Origin: CAVWGP01 sp963754645
GTDB lineage: Bacteria; Pseudomonadota; Alphaproteobacteria; Bin65
Length of the DNA stretch: 64,000 nt
NCBI GenBank assembly: GCA_963754645.1
Contig: CAVWGP010000004.1
Location: forward strand, 1,178,001-1,242,000
Direction: 5' to 3'
Part shown: positions 12,769 through 21,995 of the stretch, piece after piece
How the letters are laid out: each line of letters starts with the position of its first letter
Numbering within the stretch: position 1 is the first letter of the stretch
Position numbers and translations under genes: made by a program
The notes under the pieces: generated by a model
What the model saw: only the letters and a program-made list of their open reading frames with translations
What the model was told of the DNA's origin: nothing
The model's database searches: none

Positions 12769-14847
12769 ATGCGACCGCCAATCCTGTTTCCCCTGTTCGC
12801 GCCGCTCACCCGATTGCCGGGGATCGGACCGCAACTGGCCAAGCTGTTGACGCGCCTCGTCGGCGACAGGATCGTCCATTTGTTGTGGCACTTGCCGACC
12901 GGCATCGTCGATCGCCGGCATTCTCCCAATGTCGCCGAGGCACAGCCGGGCGAAATCGCGACTTTGGCGGTCAAGGTCCAAACCCACGAGCTTGGCAATA
13001 ACCGAAGGCCGACGCGGATCGTTTGCGGGGACAATACGGGGTTCATCACCGTCGTGCTGTTCAATGCCAAGCAGGCTCAGGTCGAAAAACACTATCCGAT
13101 CGGCGAAACCCGTATCATCAGCGGCAAAGTCGAGGAATATTCCGGCGGCCGACAGATGGTCCACCCGGATTACGTGGTGACCCTGGCCGAACGGGACGCG
13201 CTGGCCGCCGTCGAGCCGATCTATCCGATGACCGAAGGCTTGCCGCGCAAGGTGCTGCGCAAAGCCATGGCTGGAGCGCTTAGCCTCTTGCCCAACCTGC
13301 CCGAATGGGCCGATCCGCACCTGGTCCGGGCGAGGAACTGGCCGGATTGGCGCTCCGCGCTCCGGGCCGCCCACGCGCCAACGGCTTTTGCCGATCTTTC
13401 GCCGTTGACGCCGCCCCGTCTTCGCCTGGCCTATGATGAATTGCTCGCGGGACAGGTGGCCCTCCGGCTTGTGCGGGCGCAGCAACAGACCCTGCGCGGA
13501 CGCCCGCTCAAACTGACCGGTGAGTTGCGCCGCAAGGCGATCGCCGCCCTGCCCTTCGCGCTCACGGGCGCGCAGCAGCGCGCCATTGCCGAGATCGACG
13601 CCGACATGGCGTCGGACAAGCGCATGCTCCGCATGCTGCAAGGCGATGTCGGCAGCGGCAAGACCGTCGTCGCCTTTCTCGCCATGCTCAACGCCGTCGA
13701 AGCGGGCGCCCAGGCCGCGCTCATGGCGCCGACCGAGATCTTGGCCCGACAGCATCATGAGACGATCGCCAAACTGGCGCCGGCCGCCGGTGCGCGTGTA
13801 GCGCTGCTGACTGGGCGCGACGGCGGAAAGGCGCGCGAATCCCTGCTGGCGCACCTCGCCGCCGGCGAGATCGATATCTTGATCGGAACCCATGCGCTGA
13901 TCTCCGACGACGTCGATTATCGCGATCTCGGCTTTGCCGTAATCGACGAGCAGCACCGCTTCGGCGTACATCAGCGCTTGGCGCTTTCGGCCAAGGGCGA
14001 GCGCGCCGATATCCTCGTGATGACGGCGACGCCGATCCCACGCACCCTGCTGCTGGCGCATTACGGCGATCTCGAATGCTCGCGTCTCGACGAGAAGCCG
14101 GCCAACCGCAGGCCGATCGACACCCGCGTCGTGCCCATCGAGCGGATCGAGGAAATCTATCCGGCCTTGCATCGAGCCATGGCGCAGGGCGCGCGCACCT
14201 ATTGGGTATGCCCCGTGATCGAGGAATCGGAAACCGCCGACCTCGCCGCCGCGACCGCGCGGCACCGCGTGCTCGATGACCGGTTCGCCGGCCGTGTCGG
14301 CCTGGTGCATGGCCGGCTCGCGACCAAGGCGCGCGACGAAACGATGCGCCGCTTTGCCGCCGGCGAGATCGATATTCTGGTCGCCACGACCGTGATCGAG
14401 GTCGGCGTCGACGTCCCCGAAGCGACGGTCATGGTGGTCGAGCACGCCGAGCGCTTCGGCCTCGCGCAATTGCACCAGCTCCGCGGCCGCATCGGGCGGA
14501 GCGAGCGCCCGTCCACCTGTCTCCTGCTCTATCAGGCGCCGCTCGGCGAGGCGGCCAAGGCGCGTCTCGCCATGTTGCGCGAGACCGACGATGGTTTCCG
14601 CATCGCCGAGGAGGACTTGCGGCTGCGTGGCGGCGGCGACGCCTTGGGCGCGCGCCAAAGCGGCATGCCGGAGTTCCGCCTGGCCGATCTCGCGGTCCAA
14701 GCGGAACTGTTGCCGGCGGCGCGCGACGATGCGAAGCTTTTGCTCGACAAGGATCCGACCCTCGCCAGTTCGCGCGGCCAAGCCGTGCGTACGTTGCTTT
14801 ACTTGTTCGATCGCGACGAAGGTGTCCGCTTGCTGCGCTCAGGCTGA
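12769..14847 (+). CDS. recG: ATP-dependent DNA helicase RecG
   Basis: Branch-migrating helicase of 692 residues acting at stalled forks and recombination intermediates. The N-terminal wedge/OB domain begins LFAPLTRLPGIGPQLAKLL; Walker A is LQGDVGSGKTVVA, motif II is VIDEQHRFG, followed by MTATPIPRTLL and QLRGRIGRSE, then the RecG C-terminal region. The ATG at 12769 is chosen because upstream in-frame sequence runs antisense through sdhE and lacks family similarity. The stop is eight bases from the convergent acyl-CoA synthetase stop. Confidence 0.97.
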   Translation: MRPPILFPLFAPLTRLPGIGPQLAKLLTRLVGDRIVHLLWHLPTGIVDRRHSPNVAEAQPGEIATLAVKVQTHELGNNRRPTRIVCGDNTGFITVVLFNAKQAQVEKHYPIGETRIISGKVEEYSGGRQMVHPDYVVTLAERDALAAVEPIYPMTEGLPRKVLRKAMAGALSLLPNLPEWADPHLVRARNWPDWRSALRAAHAPTAFADLSPLTPPRLRLAYDELLAGQVALRLVRAQQQTLRGRPLKLTGELRRKAIAALPFALTGAQQRAIAEIDADMASDKRMLRMLQGDVGSGKTVVAFLAMLNAVEAGAQAALMAPTEILARQHHETIAKLAPAAGARVALLTGRDGGKARESLLAHLAAGEIDILIGTHALISDDVDYRDLGFAVIDEQHRFGVHQRLALSAKGERADILVMTATPIPRTLLLAHYGDLECSRLDEKPANRRPIDTRVVPIERIEEIYPALHRAMAQGARTYWVCPVIEESETADLAAATARHRVLDDRFAGRVGLVHGRLATKARDETMRRFAAGEIDILVATTVIEVGVDVPEATVMVVEHAERFGLAQLHQLRGRIGRSERPSTCLLLYQAPLGEAAKARLAMLRETDDGFRIAEEDLRLRGGGDALGARQSGMPEFRLADLAVQAELLPAARDDAKLLLDKDPTLASSRGQAVRTLLYLFDRDEGVRLLRSG

Positions 14848-14855
14848 AGGCGGCG

Positions 14856-16949
14856 CTAATCCGTGGCGATCAGGCCGTCGAGCGCGACGACGCCCTCGCC
14901 TTCGGCCTTGACGAGCAGCGGATTGATCTCCGCCGACTCGACGCGCGGCGAGGCAACCAGGGCAAACGACGAAAACGCCATGATCGCCGTCGCCAAAGCC
15001 TCAAGATCGCCGCGCCGGCGGTTGCGGTAGCCGCGAATCCCGGCCAGGCCCTTGACTTCGTCGATCATGGCGAACGCCGTCGGGCGATCGATCGGCGCCA
15101 AGCGAACCGCCTTGTCCGCGTAAATTTCCGTCATCACGCCGCCCATGGCGAGCGTGACGACCGGGCCGGCCTCGGCGTCGCGATGAAATCCCAGAAACAC
15201 CTCAGCAAGGCCCGTTTCGCGGCGCGCGATCATGACGCCGTCGAGAAAGGCGTCCGGATTGGCCGCCTGCGCGCGCTGCGTAACGGTTTCGACCGCCAGC
15301 CGCACGCCGGTGATGGTTTCGAGATCGAGCACGACGCCGCCGAAATCGCTGCGATGCGTCAGGTCGGGCGACAGAAGCTTGACCACATAGGGCGGCGGAA
15401 AGGGCAGCGCGCTCGGCACCGGATTGCCATTGCGCAGCCACAGCATGGTCGGAATCGGAATGCCCAGCAGCTTGAATATCTGTACCGATTGGGCTTCGTG
15501 GAGCACACGGTTAGCGGTGCGCGGGCGCCAATTGTCGCTGTCGATCCCAAGCAGAGTCGGCGCCGCCGGTGCGCGCCACTGCAGGAAAGCGCGAAGGCCG
15601 TCGGCGGCCGCTTCCGGGGTGCGAAATGCCGCAATGCCGGCTTTGGCGAGCAGGCTCAAGGCCACGGGCGCATCGGGCACGACGAAAGCCGCGAGCGGTT
15701 TATCGCTAAGGCCGGCCGCCTCGACGATCGGTTCGATTGCGCGCCGCGGCTCGAACTGCGCGGAAGCGCCGACCACGGCCAGCACGACATCGTTGTTCGG
15801 CGCCTGCAGCGCTTCGCGCAGCACGGCGCGCATCGTCTCGGGCGCGGTTCCTGCCAGGGTCACATCGATCAGCGGGCCGGGCCGCAAGCGAATATTCTGG
15901 CTGGCAAGGCGCGTCTGGGCCAGGTCGTCGAGCGGCTCCACCGGAATGCAAGCCTGACCCAGACGATCGGCAACGATCGCGCCGCCCCCGCCCGTGGTCG
16001 TGACAACGGCAGTCGCGCGTCCGGCTGCGGGGCGCCGGCGGGTAAGCAGCGGCGGCAATTCGAACAGCGTTTCCAGCTGATCGACGCGCAGCATGCCGTG
16101 GGCGCGGAAAAAAGCATCGGCCGCGGCGTCGCCGCCGGCGATCGCGCCGGTGTGCATGAGCGCCGCTTCCTGGCCGACACGGGAGCGGCCCAATTTGTAG
16201 ACGACTATCGACTTGCCATGGGCGTGGGCCTTGGCCGCGAAGCGTGCCAATTCGGTGGTGTGCCGCAAGGTTTCGAGAAAGAGCACGAATGCGTCGATGC
16301 TCGAATCCTCGGCGGCCGCGGCGCCGATCTCGCCGATGCTGAGGTCGGCCTCGTTACCCACCGACACGATTGCGGCAAAACCGATATCCCGCGCCGCGGC
16401 GCGCGAAAACATCGTGCCGATAACGTTGCCGCTCTGCGACAGCAGCATGGTGCGGCCGACCGGAATTTCATACGCTTGGAACGCGGCATTGGCGGTCAAG
16501 ATCAAATGGGTTTCGGGAACGATAACACCGAGCGAATTCGGGCCCAGGATGCGCATCCCGTAGCCGCGCGCGAGTTCGGCGAGCCGGGCCTGCGCCACCG
16601 CACCGTCCGGTCCGGCATCGGCAAATCCGTCGGCGAGCAGAGTCGCGACGGAAATCCCCGCCTTTCCGCATGCCTCGACAGCATCGTGCAACCCGCTCTG
16701 CCCTACCATGATAAAAGCATGGTCGACTTTTTCCGGCAGCGCCGCCAGGTCGCGCCAGGCCTTGACGCCTTGCACACTGTCCCGTGTGCGGTCGATCGGG
16801 TAGATCGTTCCGGCGAACTTGTGCTGTAAGAGATAGCGCAGCGGGCGCGCGGCAATGTCCGCCGAACCCTCCGACGCGCCAATCAACGCAATGTTCGAAG
16901 GGTGCAGCAATGCATCGTGAATACTGGCTTGCGGTTGACGCGCGTCCAT
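14856..16949 (-). CDS. Acetate--CoA ligase family protein (NDP-forming acyl-CoA synthetase)
   Basis: A single-chain NDP-forming acyl-CoA synthetase of about 697 residues. The N-terminal CoA-binding Rossmann domain begins LLHPSNIALIGAS, followed by succinyl-CoA-ligase-like domains (ILGPNSLGV, SQSGNVIGTMF, and HTGAIAG around the phosphohistidine region). The C-terminal ATP-grasp part includes PYVVKLLSPDLTHRSDFGGV and ends with EINPLLVKAEGEGVVALDG. The family includes acetyl-CoA, pimeloyl-CoA and feruloyl-CoA synthetases; the substrate cannot be read here. ATG 16949 is used; an in-frame GTG lies at 16967. Confidence 0.88.
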   Translation of the reverse strand: MDARQPQASIHDALLHPSNIALIGASEGSADIAARPLRYLLQHKFAGTIYPIDRTRDSVQGVKAWRDLAALPEKVDHAFIMVGQSGLHDAVEACGKAGISVATLLADGFADAGPDGAVAQARLAELARGYGMRILGPNSLGVIVPETHLILTANAAFQAYEIPVGRTMLLSQSGNVIGTMFSRAAARDIGFAAIVSVGNEADLSIGEIGAAAAEDSSIDAFVLFLETLRHTTELARFAAKAHAHGKSIVVYKLGRSRVGQEAALMHTGAIAGGDAAADAFFRAHGMLRVDQLETLFELPPLLTRRRPAAGRATAVVTTTGGGGAIVADRLGQACIPVEPLDDLAQTRLASQNIRLRPGPLIDVTLAGTAPETMRAVLREALQAPNNDVVLAVVGASAQFEPRRAIEPIVEAAGLSDKPLAAFVVPDAPVALSLLAKAGIAAFRTPEAAADGLRAFLQWRAPAAPTLLGIDSDNWRPRTANRVLHEAQSVQIFKLLGIPIPTMLWLRNGNPVPSALPFPPPYVVKLLSPDLTHRSDFGGVVLDLETITGVRLAVETVTQRAQAANPDAFLDGVMIARRETGLAEVFLGFHRDAEAGPVVTLAMGGVMTEIYADKAVRLAPIDRPTAFAMIDEVKGLAGIRGYRNRRRGDLEALATAIMAFSSFALVASPRVESAEINPLLVKAEGEGVVALDGLIATD

Positions 16950-17176
16950 CACGGCGTCACCGACCAAGGGTGCATTCTATTGTCGAACGCCCAGTCCATG
17001 GCCAATTTTTAGCTGCTTTTTGTAAAAATTTCCAAGAATTGAATGAATAATGGCTAAGGTTAACGAATGTTAAGAAAATCTAGCAGCGGCGTGGGCGGAA
17101 GCGCAAAATCCTGAATGCGGTATAATCATTTGTAAGATAACAATATTTTGTCGTTTTCTGCGTACTTACCTCGGAT
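16950..17176. other. AT-rich intergenic region between acyl-CoA synthetase and hutG
   Basis: About 227 bases with no convincing gene, markedly richer in A+T than the flanks. It must hold the promoter of the leftward acyl-CoA synthetase gene and the 3' end of the hutG transcript. A short inverted repeat TTAAC-GAAT-GTTAA at 17060-17073 could be an operator, but a repeat this short in AT-rich DNA may be chance. No clear terminator hairpin was found. Confidence 0.4.
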
Positions 17177-17971
17177 TTATTTATTTGGCTCCCATTCCAG
17201 CAAAGAAACAACAAGCCGATTGAGCACGACAACCAATCCCGCGGATCGCTGTGCATCCAATACTTCCGGGTGCGCCTCATCGAGATAGGCACGCGTTGCC
17301 ATTTCAAGCTGCAGCGCATGGACGCCGGCCCTCGGATCGCCATAGTGCCGGGTGATGTAGCCGCCCTTGAACCGGCCGTTGACGACGTGGGTCAGGCCGT
17401 CGGCGCCGCCAATCACCGTCGCGGCGCGCCGCTGCAAGTCGGGAGCGCAGCTGGTTCCGTCGGCGGTTCCGAGATTGAGATCGGGCAAGCGCCCTTTGAA
17501 AAATCGCGGCACCTCGGCGGCGATAGAGTGGCCGTCGAGCAAGACGCAGAAACCGTGCGCCTGCCGGATGCGGCCGATTTCCGTGCTCAGTCGCGCGTGA
17601 TATGGCCGCCAATGGTCGGCGACCCGCCGGCCGACCGCCGCCGCGTCTGGCGCCCTGCCGGGCTGCCAGATTTCCCGGACGTGAAAGGTCCGCGTCGGGC
17701 ACACTTCCGTGTTGTCGGCCCCGGGATAAAGCGGCACATCGTCCGGGTCGCGATTAAGATCGACGACGTAGCGCGAATGCGTCGCGTGCAGGAGCGTGGC
17801 GCCGAGCGCGGGCGCGAAGCCGTAAAGCTTTTCGACGTGCCAATCCGTGTCCGGCAGGCGGCGTCCCTCATCCGTCATATCGGCCGCGATGGCAGGCGGC
17901 ACATAGGTGCCGCAATGCGGCACATTGACGATGACGGCCGACTTGCCCTGCTCGCAGTGCCAGAGATTCAT
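17177..17971 (-). CDS. hutG: N-formylglutamate deformylase HutG
   Basis: Zinc hydrolase of 264 residues converting N-formylglutamate to glutamate and formate, the last step of the five-step histidine degradation route. Family features are VNVPHCGTYVPP near the N-terminus, the THSRYVVDLNRDPDD segment, LLDGHSIAAEVPRF with metal-binding residues, and NGRFKGGYITRHYG. It follows hutI with two bases between stop and start, so both are one transcript. Pairing with hutF argues for the formylglutamate pathway rather than formiminoglutamase. Confidence 0.94.
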   Translation of the reverse strand: MNLWHCEQGKSAVIVNVPHCGTYVPPAIAADMTDEGRRLPDTDWHVEKLYGFAPALGATLLHATHSRYVVDLNRDPDDVPLYPGADNTEVCPTRTFHVREIWQPGRAPDAAAVGRRVADHWRPYHARLSTEIGRIRQAHGFCVLLDGHSIAAEVPRFFKGRLPDLNLGTADGTSCAPDLQRRAATVIGGADGLTHVVNGRFKGGYITRHYGDPRAGVHALQLEMATRAYLDEAHPEVLDAQRSAGLVVVLNRLVVSLLEWEPNK

Positions 17972-17973
17972 CG

Positions 17974-19208
17974 CTACCCCCTAGGCCGAATTGCGCCGTC
18001 CTTGACCGTCTGGAAACACCGATTGCCGCCGATCCAATAAGCCAGATCGGCCGGCCGCTCGATATCCCAGAGCGCGAAATCGGCGCGAAAGCCTGGCGCC
18101 AATTGGCCGCGATCCCGGCCCAGGCCAAGCGCCCTCGCCGCTTCGCGGGTAACGCCGGCGAGCGCCTCTTCGGGCGTCAGCCGGAACAGGGTGCAGGCCA
18201 TGTTGAGCATGAGCAGCAGCGACAACGCGGGCGAGGAACCCGGATTGCTGTCGCTCGCGATGGCGATCGGAACCTTGTGCCGGCGCAATCCCTCGATCGG
18301 CGGCATTTGTTTTTCGCGCAGAAAATAATACGCGCCCGGAAGCAGCACCGCGACGGTGCCCGCCGCCGCCAGCGCCGCGACGCCCGCCTCGCTTGTGTAT
18401 TCGAGATGATCGGCGGAGAGCGCGCCGAATTTCGCCGCCAGCCCCGCGCCGCCGAGATCGGAGAGCTGATCGGCGTGGAGCTTCACCGGCAAATTGCGGC
18501 CGCGCGCGGCCTCGAACACACGCGCGGTCTCGGCCGGCGTGAACGCGATCTTCTCGCAAAATCCGTCGACGGCATCGGCGAGCCCCGCTGCCGCTGCCCG
18601 CGGTATCATCTCGTCGCACGACCAACGAAACGTAATCGCCCTGGCGCCCTTCGAATTCCGGCGGCAGCGCATGCGCGCCGAGCAGCGTCGTCTGCACGCC
18701 GACGCGGCGCAACTCGCCGAGCCGGCGCGCCGCCCGGAGCTGTTTCAACTCGTCCGCCGTTGTCAGCCCGTAACCCGATTTGATTTCGATCGTGGTGACG
18801 CCCTCGGCCAGCAACGCGTCCAGGCGCGGCAGCGCCGCGGCCACGAGCCCGTCTTCGCTCGCCGCCCGCGTCGCGCGCACGGTCGAGCGGATGCCGCCGC
18901 CGGCGCGCGAAATTTCTTCATAAGTTGCCCCCCCGAGCCGCTTCTCGAATTCATCGGCACGGTCGCCGCCGAACACGAGGTGCGTGTGGCAATCGATCGA
19001 GACCCGGCGTGATCCAACGCCCGCCGGCATCGACAACCTCGCTCGCGTGCTGCTCGGGCGCGGCGCCGATCTCGGTCGCGACGCCGGCAAAGGCGATGCG
19101 GCCGTCCTTGACCGCGATCGCGCCGTCGGCGATGGCGCCATAGGCCCAGAAGCCGGGCCGCATCGTCGCCAGCCTGGCGTTGATCCACAATCGATCCCAC
19201 TCGGCCAT
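17974..19208 (-). CDS. hutI: Imidazolonepropionase HutI (two apparent +1 frameshifts)
   Basis: Amidohydrolase converting imidazolonepropionate to formiminoglutamate. As read, the frame shifts +1 near 19000 and again near 18619. Joining the three pieces gives 410 residues, the normal length: LWINARLATM at the start, IDCHTHLVFGGDRADEFEKRL with metal-binding histidines, KSGYGL, then CDEMIPRAAAAGLADAVDGFCE, KLHADQLSDLGGAGLAA, ASDSNPG and a typical C-terminus. All conserved residues survive, so sequence error is more likely than decay. It is divergent from hutF with 72 bases between. Confidence 0.88.
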
Positions 19209-19280
19209 TGCCCTTCCGCTCGCTGCTCGCGCGGCCTAATTTAGCGCGCGCGCCGTCGCGCGAAAGGCCCAAAGCGCTCC

Positions 19281-20645
19281 ATGCCGCGTTTGATCGCCGA
19301 CCGGATTTGCCTGCCCGAAGGCTGGGCGGAGAATATTTCAATCGAGATCGACGCGGCGGGGATCGTCCGATCCGTTGCGCCGACGACCGCGGACCATCGG
19401 AGCGAGCGTATCCGCGGCATCGTGGTCCCGGGCATGGCCAATCTGCATTGCCACGCGTTTCAACGGGCGATGACGGGCTTGACCGAACGCGCCGGTCCCG
19501 AGGGCGACGACTTCTGGAGCTGGCGCGAAGTCATGTATCGCTTCCTCGGCACGCTCGATCCGGAGCAGATCGAGGCGATCGCGGCGCAGCTCTATGTCGA
19601 AATGCTGAAAAGCGGCTACACCGCCGTGGCCGAATTCCATTATGTGCACAACGATCCGGCCGGCAGACCCTATGCCGACCGTGCCGAATTGGCCGAGCGC
19701 ATCGTCGCGGCGGCGCGCCGCGCCGGCATCGGCCTGACCCTCCTCCCGGTCCTCTACCAAACCGGAAATTTCGGCGGCACGCCGCCGAGCAAAGGCCAGC
19801 GCCGCTTCCTGATGCCGACGGAGGAGTTCAACTGGCTGGTCGAGACGCTGTTCAAGCGGCATAGCGGGCTGCGCATCGGCATCGCGCCGCATAGCCTGCG
19901 CGCCGTTCCGCCCGAAGCGCTGCGCGACGCTGTTGCGGCGATGAACGCGCTCGATCGCGCCGCGCCGATCCATATCCACGCGGCGGAGCAGACCAAGGAA
20001 GTCGACGATTGTGTGGCTTGGAGCGGCAAGCGCCCGGTCGAATGGTTGCTCGATACGCAAGCCTTGGACCGGCGCTGGACTCTCATTCATTGCACGCACA
20101 TGACGGAGAGCGAAACGCTCCGCCTCGCCGCCTCGGGCAGCGTGGCTGGCCTGTGCCCGACAACCGAAGCCGATCTCGGCGACGGCTACTTCCCGCTCAT
20201 CGCCTATCTCGGCGCCGGCGGCACTCTCGGTGTCGGCAGTGACAGCAATGTCGGCACCGCGCCGGCCGAGGAACTGCGCTGGCTCGAATACGGCCACCGC
20301 CTGCGCCGCGAGAAACGCAACCTCTCGTCGGCCCGGATCGGCGAATCGATCGGCGCCCGGCTGTGGCGCGACGCGCTGCGCGGCGGCGCCCAAGCGCTCG
20401 GCCAACACATCGGCGCCATTGCGCCGGGCCGGCGCGCCGATCTGCTCGTCCTCGACCCTGATCATCCAACAATGACGCAACGCGCCGGCGATCTCGCACT
20501 CGACAGCCTTGTTTTCGCCGGCGGCACGTCCGCGATCCGCCACGTCATGGTCGGCGGGCGCTGGGCAATCCGCGACGGACACCACGCCGACGAAGACAAA
20601 ATCGCCGCCGCCTATCGCGAAGCCCTGCGCCGCCTCACCGCCTGA
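19281..20645 (+). CDS. hutF: Formimidoylglutamate deiminase HutF
   Basis: Amidohydrolase of 454 residues that deaminates formiminoglutamate to N-formylglutamate, the substrate of HutG. Metal-site motifs are NLHCHAFQRAMTG, HIHAAEQ, IHCTHMTESE and GSDSNVGTAPAEELR; the C-terminus carries LAPGRRADL-like text (IAPGRRADLLVLD). The presence of HutF plus HutG defines the five-step hut pathway. Its 3' end overlaps the convergent LysR gene by 34 bases. Confidence 0.94.
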   Translation: MPRLIADRICLPEGWAENISIEIDAAGIVRSVAPTTADHRSERIRGIVVPGMANLHCHAFQRAMTGLTERAGPEGDDFWSWREVMYRFLGTLDPEQIEAIAAQLYVEMLKSGYTAVAEFHYVHNDPAGRPYADRAELAERIVAAARRAGIGLTLLPVLYQTGNFGGTPPSKGQRRFLMPTEEFNWLVETLFKRHSGLRIGIAPHSLRAVPPEALRDAVAAMNALDRAAPIHIHAAEQTKEVDDCVAWSGKRPVEWLLDTQALDRRWTLIHCTHMTESETLRLAASGSVAGLCPTTEADLGDGYFPLIAYLGAGGTLGVGSDSNVGTAPAEELRWLEYGHRLRREKRNLSSARIGESIGARLWRDALRGGAQALGQHIGAIAPGRRADLLVLDPDHPTMTQRAGDLALDSLVFAGGTSAIRHVMVGGRWAIRDGHHADEDKIAAAYREALRRLTA

Positions 20646-21556
20646 GCCCGCGGCCGCGCGGCCTTGAATGCCGCGATCTCGCTCATCAGCCAATCGCGGA
20701 AGGCCGCCACCTTCGGGTGATCGCCGCGCCCCTCGGCATAGGCGAGGAAAAACGACTTGCCGTTGGTTGCCAGCAGCGGAAAAGGTTGAACAAGTTCGCC
20801 GCTCGCCAGTTCGCTTTCGAAAAAGATCGGATTGACGAGCGCGACGCCAAGTCCGCTGAGCGCCGCCTGCACGGCCAATTGACTGGAATCGAATACCGCG
20901 CTCCCGGCCTTGCGGCGCGCCACGCCGCCGGCGGCGCGGAACCAAATGTCCCATTCACCGTATTCGGTGCCGGTCTCGCGCAGTAGCGCGTAATGGAACA
21001 AGTCCTCGGGCTTGCGCAGCTTGGGCCCGGCATCGAGCATGCGGCGCGCGATCAAGGGCGTGAAGTGGTCCTCGATCAGCGGGATGGCCGCGACGCCCGG
21101 CCATGGTCCGTAGCCGTGCCGGATACCGACATCGATCTCGTCGCGGGCGAAATCCACGAGGCGCGACGAGACTTCGACTTTGATCTCGTATTGCGGATGC
21201 GCCGCCTGGAAGCGCTGCAGGCGCGGCGCCAGCCAGCGGTAGGTGAAAGTCGAAAGCGAGCTGATGGTGAGCGCGCCGCCGGCCTCGCCCTGCCGCATGC
21301 GCTCGACCGCGCCGGCGATGCGATCGAAAGCGCCGGCGAGTTCGGGCAGCAGGCGCTGCCCGGCTTCGGTCAGCTGCAAGCGCCGCGTCATGCGGCGGAA
21401 CAGGCGCACGCCCAGATCGGCCTCGAGATTGCGTATCTGGTGGCTGATCGCCGTGGGCGTCACGGCGAGTTCGTGCGCCGCCTTGCGGAAGCTCAAATGC
21501 CGTCCGGCGGCGGCGAAGGCGCGCAGTGCATTCAGGGGCGGCAGGCGATGGGCCAT
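20612..21556 (-). CDS. LysR-family transcriptional regulator, GcvA-like
   Basis: A 314-residue LysR-type regulator. The N-terminal helix-turn-helix (LPPLNALRAFAAAGRHLSFRKAAHELAVTPTAISHQIRNLE) and the LFRRMTRRLQLTEAG wing match the GcvA subgroup; the remainder is a periplasmic-binding-like effector domain. The start MAHRLPPLN (ATG 21556) matches other members better than an upstream in-frame start. Position among hut genes makes histidine or urocanate control possible, though hut operons are more often controlled by HutC; this is inference. The AT-richer 160 bases between it and the DUF1127 gene likely hold divergent promoters. Confidence 0.9.
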   Translation of the reverse strand: MAHRLPPLNALRAFAAAGRHLSFRKAAHELAVTPTAISHQIRNLEADLGVRLFRRMTRRLQLTEAGQRLLPELAGAFDRIAGAVERMRQGEAGGALTISSLSTFTYRWLAPRLQRFQAAHPQYEIKVEVSSRLVDFARDEIDVGIRHGYGPWPGVAAIPLIEDHFTPLIARRMLDAGPKLRKPEDLFHYALLRETGTEYGEWDIWFRAAGGVARRKAGSAVFDSSQLAVQAALSGLGVALVNPIFFESELASGELVQPFPLLATNGKSFFLAYAEGRGDHPKVAAFRDWLMSEIAAFKAARPRAQAVRRRRASR

Positions 21557-21716
21557 AACGCGCAATTATAGGTGAGATTATTTCACCCTGTCGATGCCAA
21601 AGCATCGTTTGTCGAAACCGCATCCAATCGGCATTTTGTCGGCAAGAAACGGACAGACGGACGACGCGGATTGCGTTACCGCTTGCCCGTCAAACCTGAA
21701 AATCCGGAGCAAGACC

Positions 21717-21938
21717 ATGACCGAAATCGCCATCCCGAATGCCCGCCGCATCGCGGCGCTGCCGTTCCGGTTTGCCGGCAGCCGCTTGAGTTGGATCTTC
21801 AGCCGTTTGTTGCTGTGGCAGCAGCGCGCCGAGGAGCGCGCGCAACTCGCCGCGATGGATCAGCGCATGTTGAAGGACATCGGCGTCAGCCGCGCCGATG
21901 TCGCTCGCGAGGCCTCGAAGGCGCCGTGGCAAGCTTAG
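21717..21938 (+). CDS. DUF1127 domain-containing small protein
   Basis: A 73-residue basic protein ending with the DUF1127/YjiS motif: RMLKDIGVSRADVAREASK preceded by a WQQRAEERAQLAAMDQ helix. ATG 21717 has GGAGC nine bases upstream. Members of this family occur mostly in Proteobacteria and some affect phosphate, carbon or RNA metabolism; no role can be assigned here. It is followed by a strong hairpin and hutU. Confidence 0.85.
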   Translation: MTEIAIPNARRIAALPFRFAGSRLSWIFSRLLLWQQRAEERAQLAAMDQRMLKDIGVSRADVAREASKAPWQA

Positions 21939-21961
21939 CATCGAGCGTGGAATGCCTTAAG

Positions 21962-21993
21962 GTCGGGCTCGCGCTGTCCAACGCGAGCCCGAC
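21962..21993 (+). promoter_or_regulatory. Perfect 12-bp hairpin immediately before the hutU start codon
   Basis: GTCGGGCTCGCG at 21962-21973 pairs perfectly with CGCGAGCCCGAC at 21982-21993 around an eight-base loop. It ends two bases before the hutU ATG and covers the place where a ribosome-binding site is expected. It could end the DUF1127 transcript (no T-run follows) or control hutU translation. Confidence 0.7.
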
Positions 21994-21995
21994 TG

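Noticed and set aside
12700..14781. Very long open frame (693 codons) antisense to recG
   Set aside because: GC-rich codon bias opens the antisense frame; composition is Gln/Arg/His/Asp-rich without family similarity, and recG on the other strand is certain.
15183..16829. 548-codon open frame antisense to the acyl-CoA synthetase
   Set aside because: Same antisense effect; no ribosome-binding site and low-complexity Arg/Gly/His content.
16950..17176. tRNA or small RNA gene in the AT-rich gap
   Set aside because: No cloverleaf, no CCA end and no GTTCGA-type T-loop were found on either strand.
18600..19010. Programmed ribosomal frameshifting as cause of the hutI breaks
   Set aside because: No slippery heptamer was seen and hutI is not known to use frameshifting; the same +1 change hits unrelated genes.
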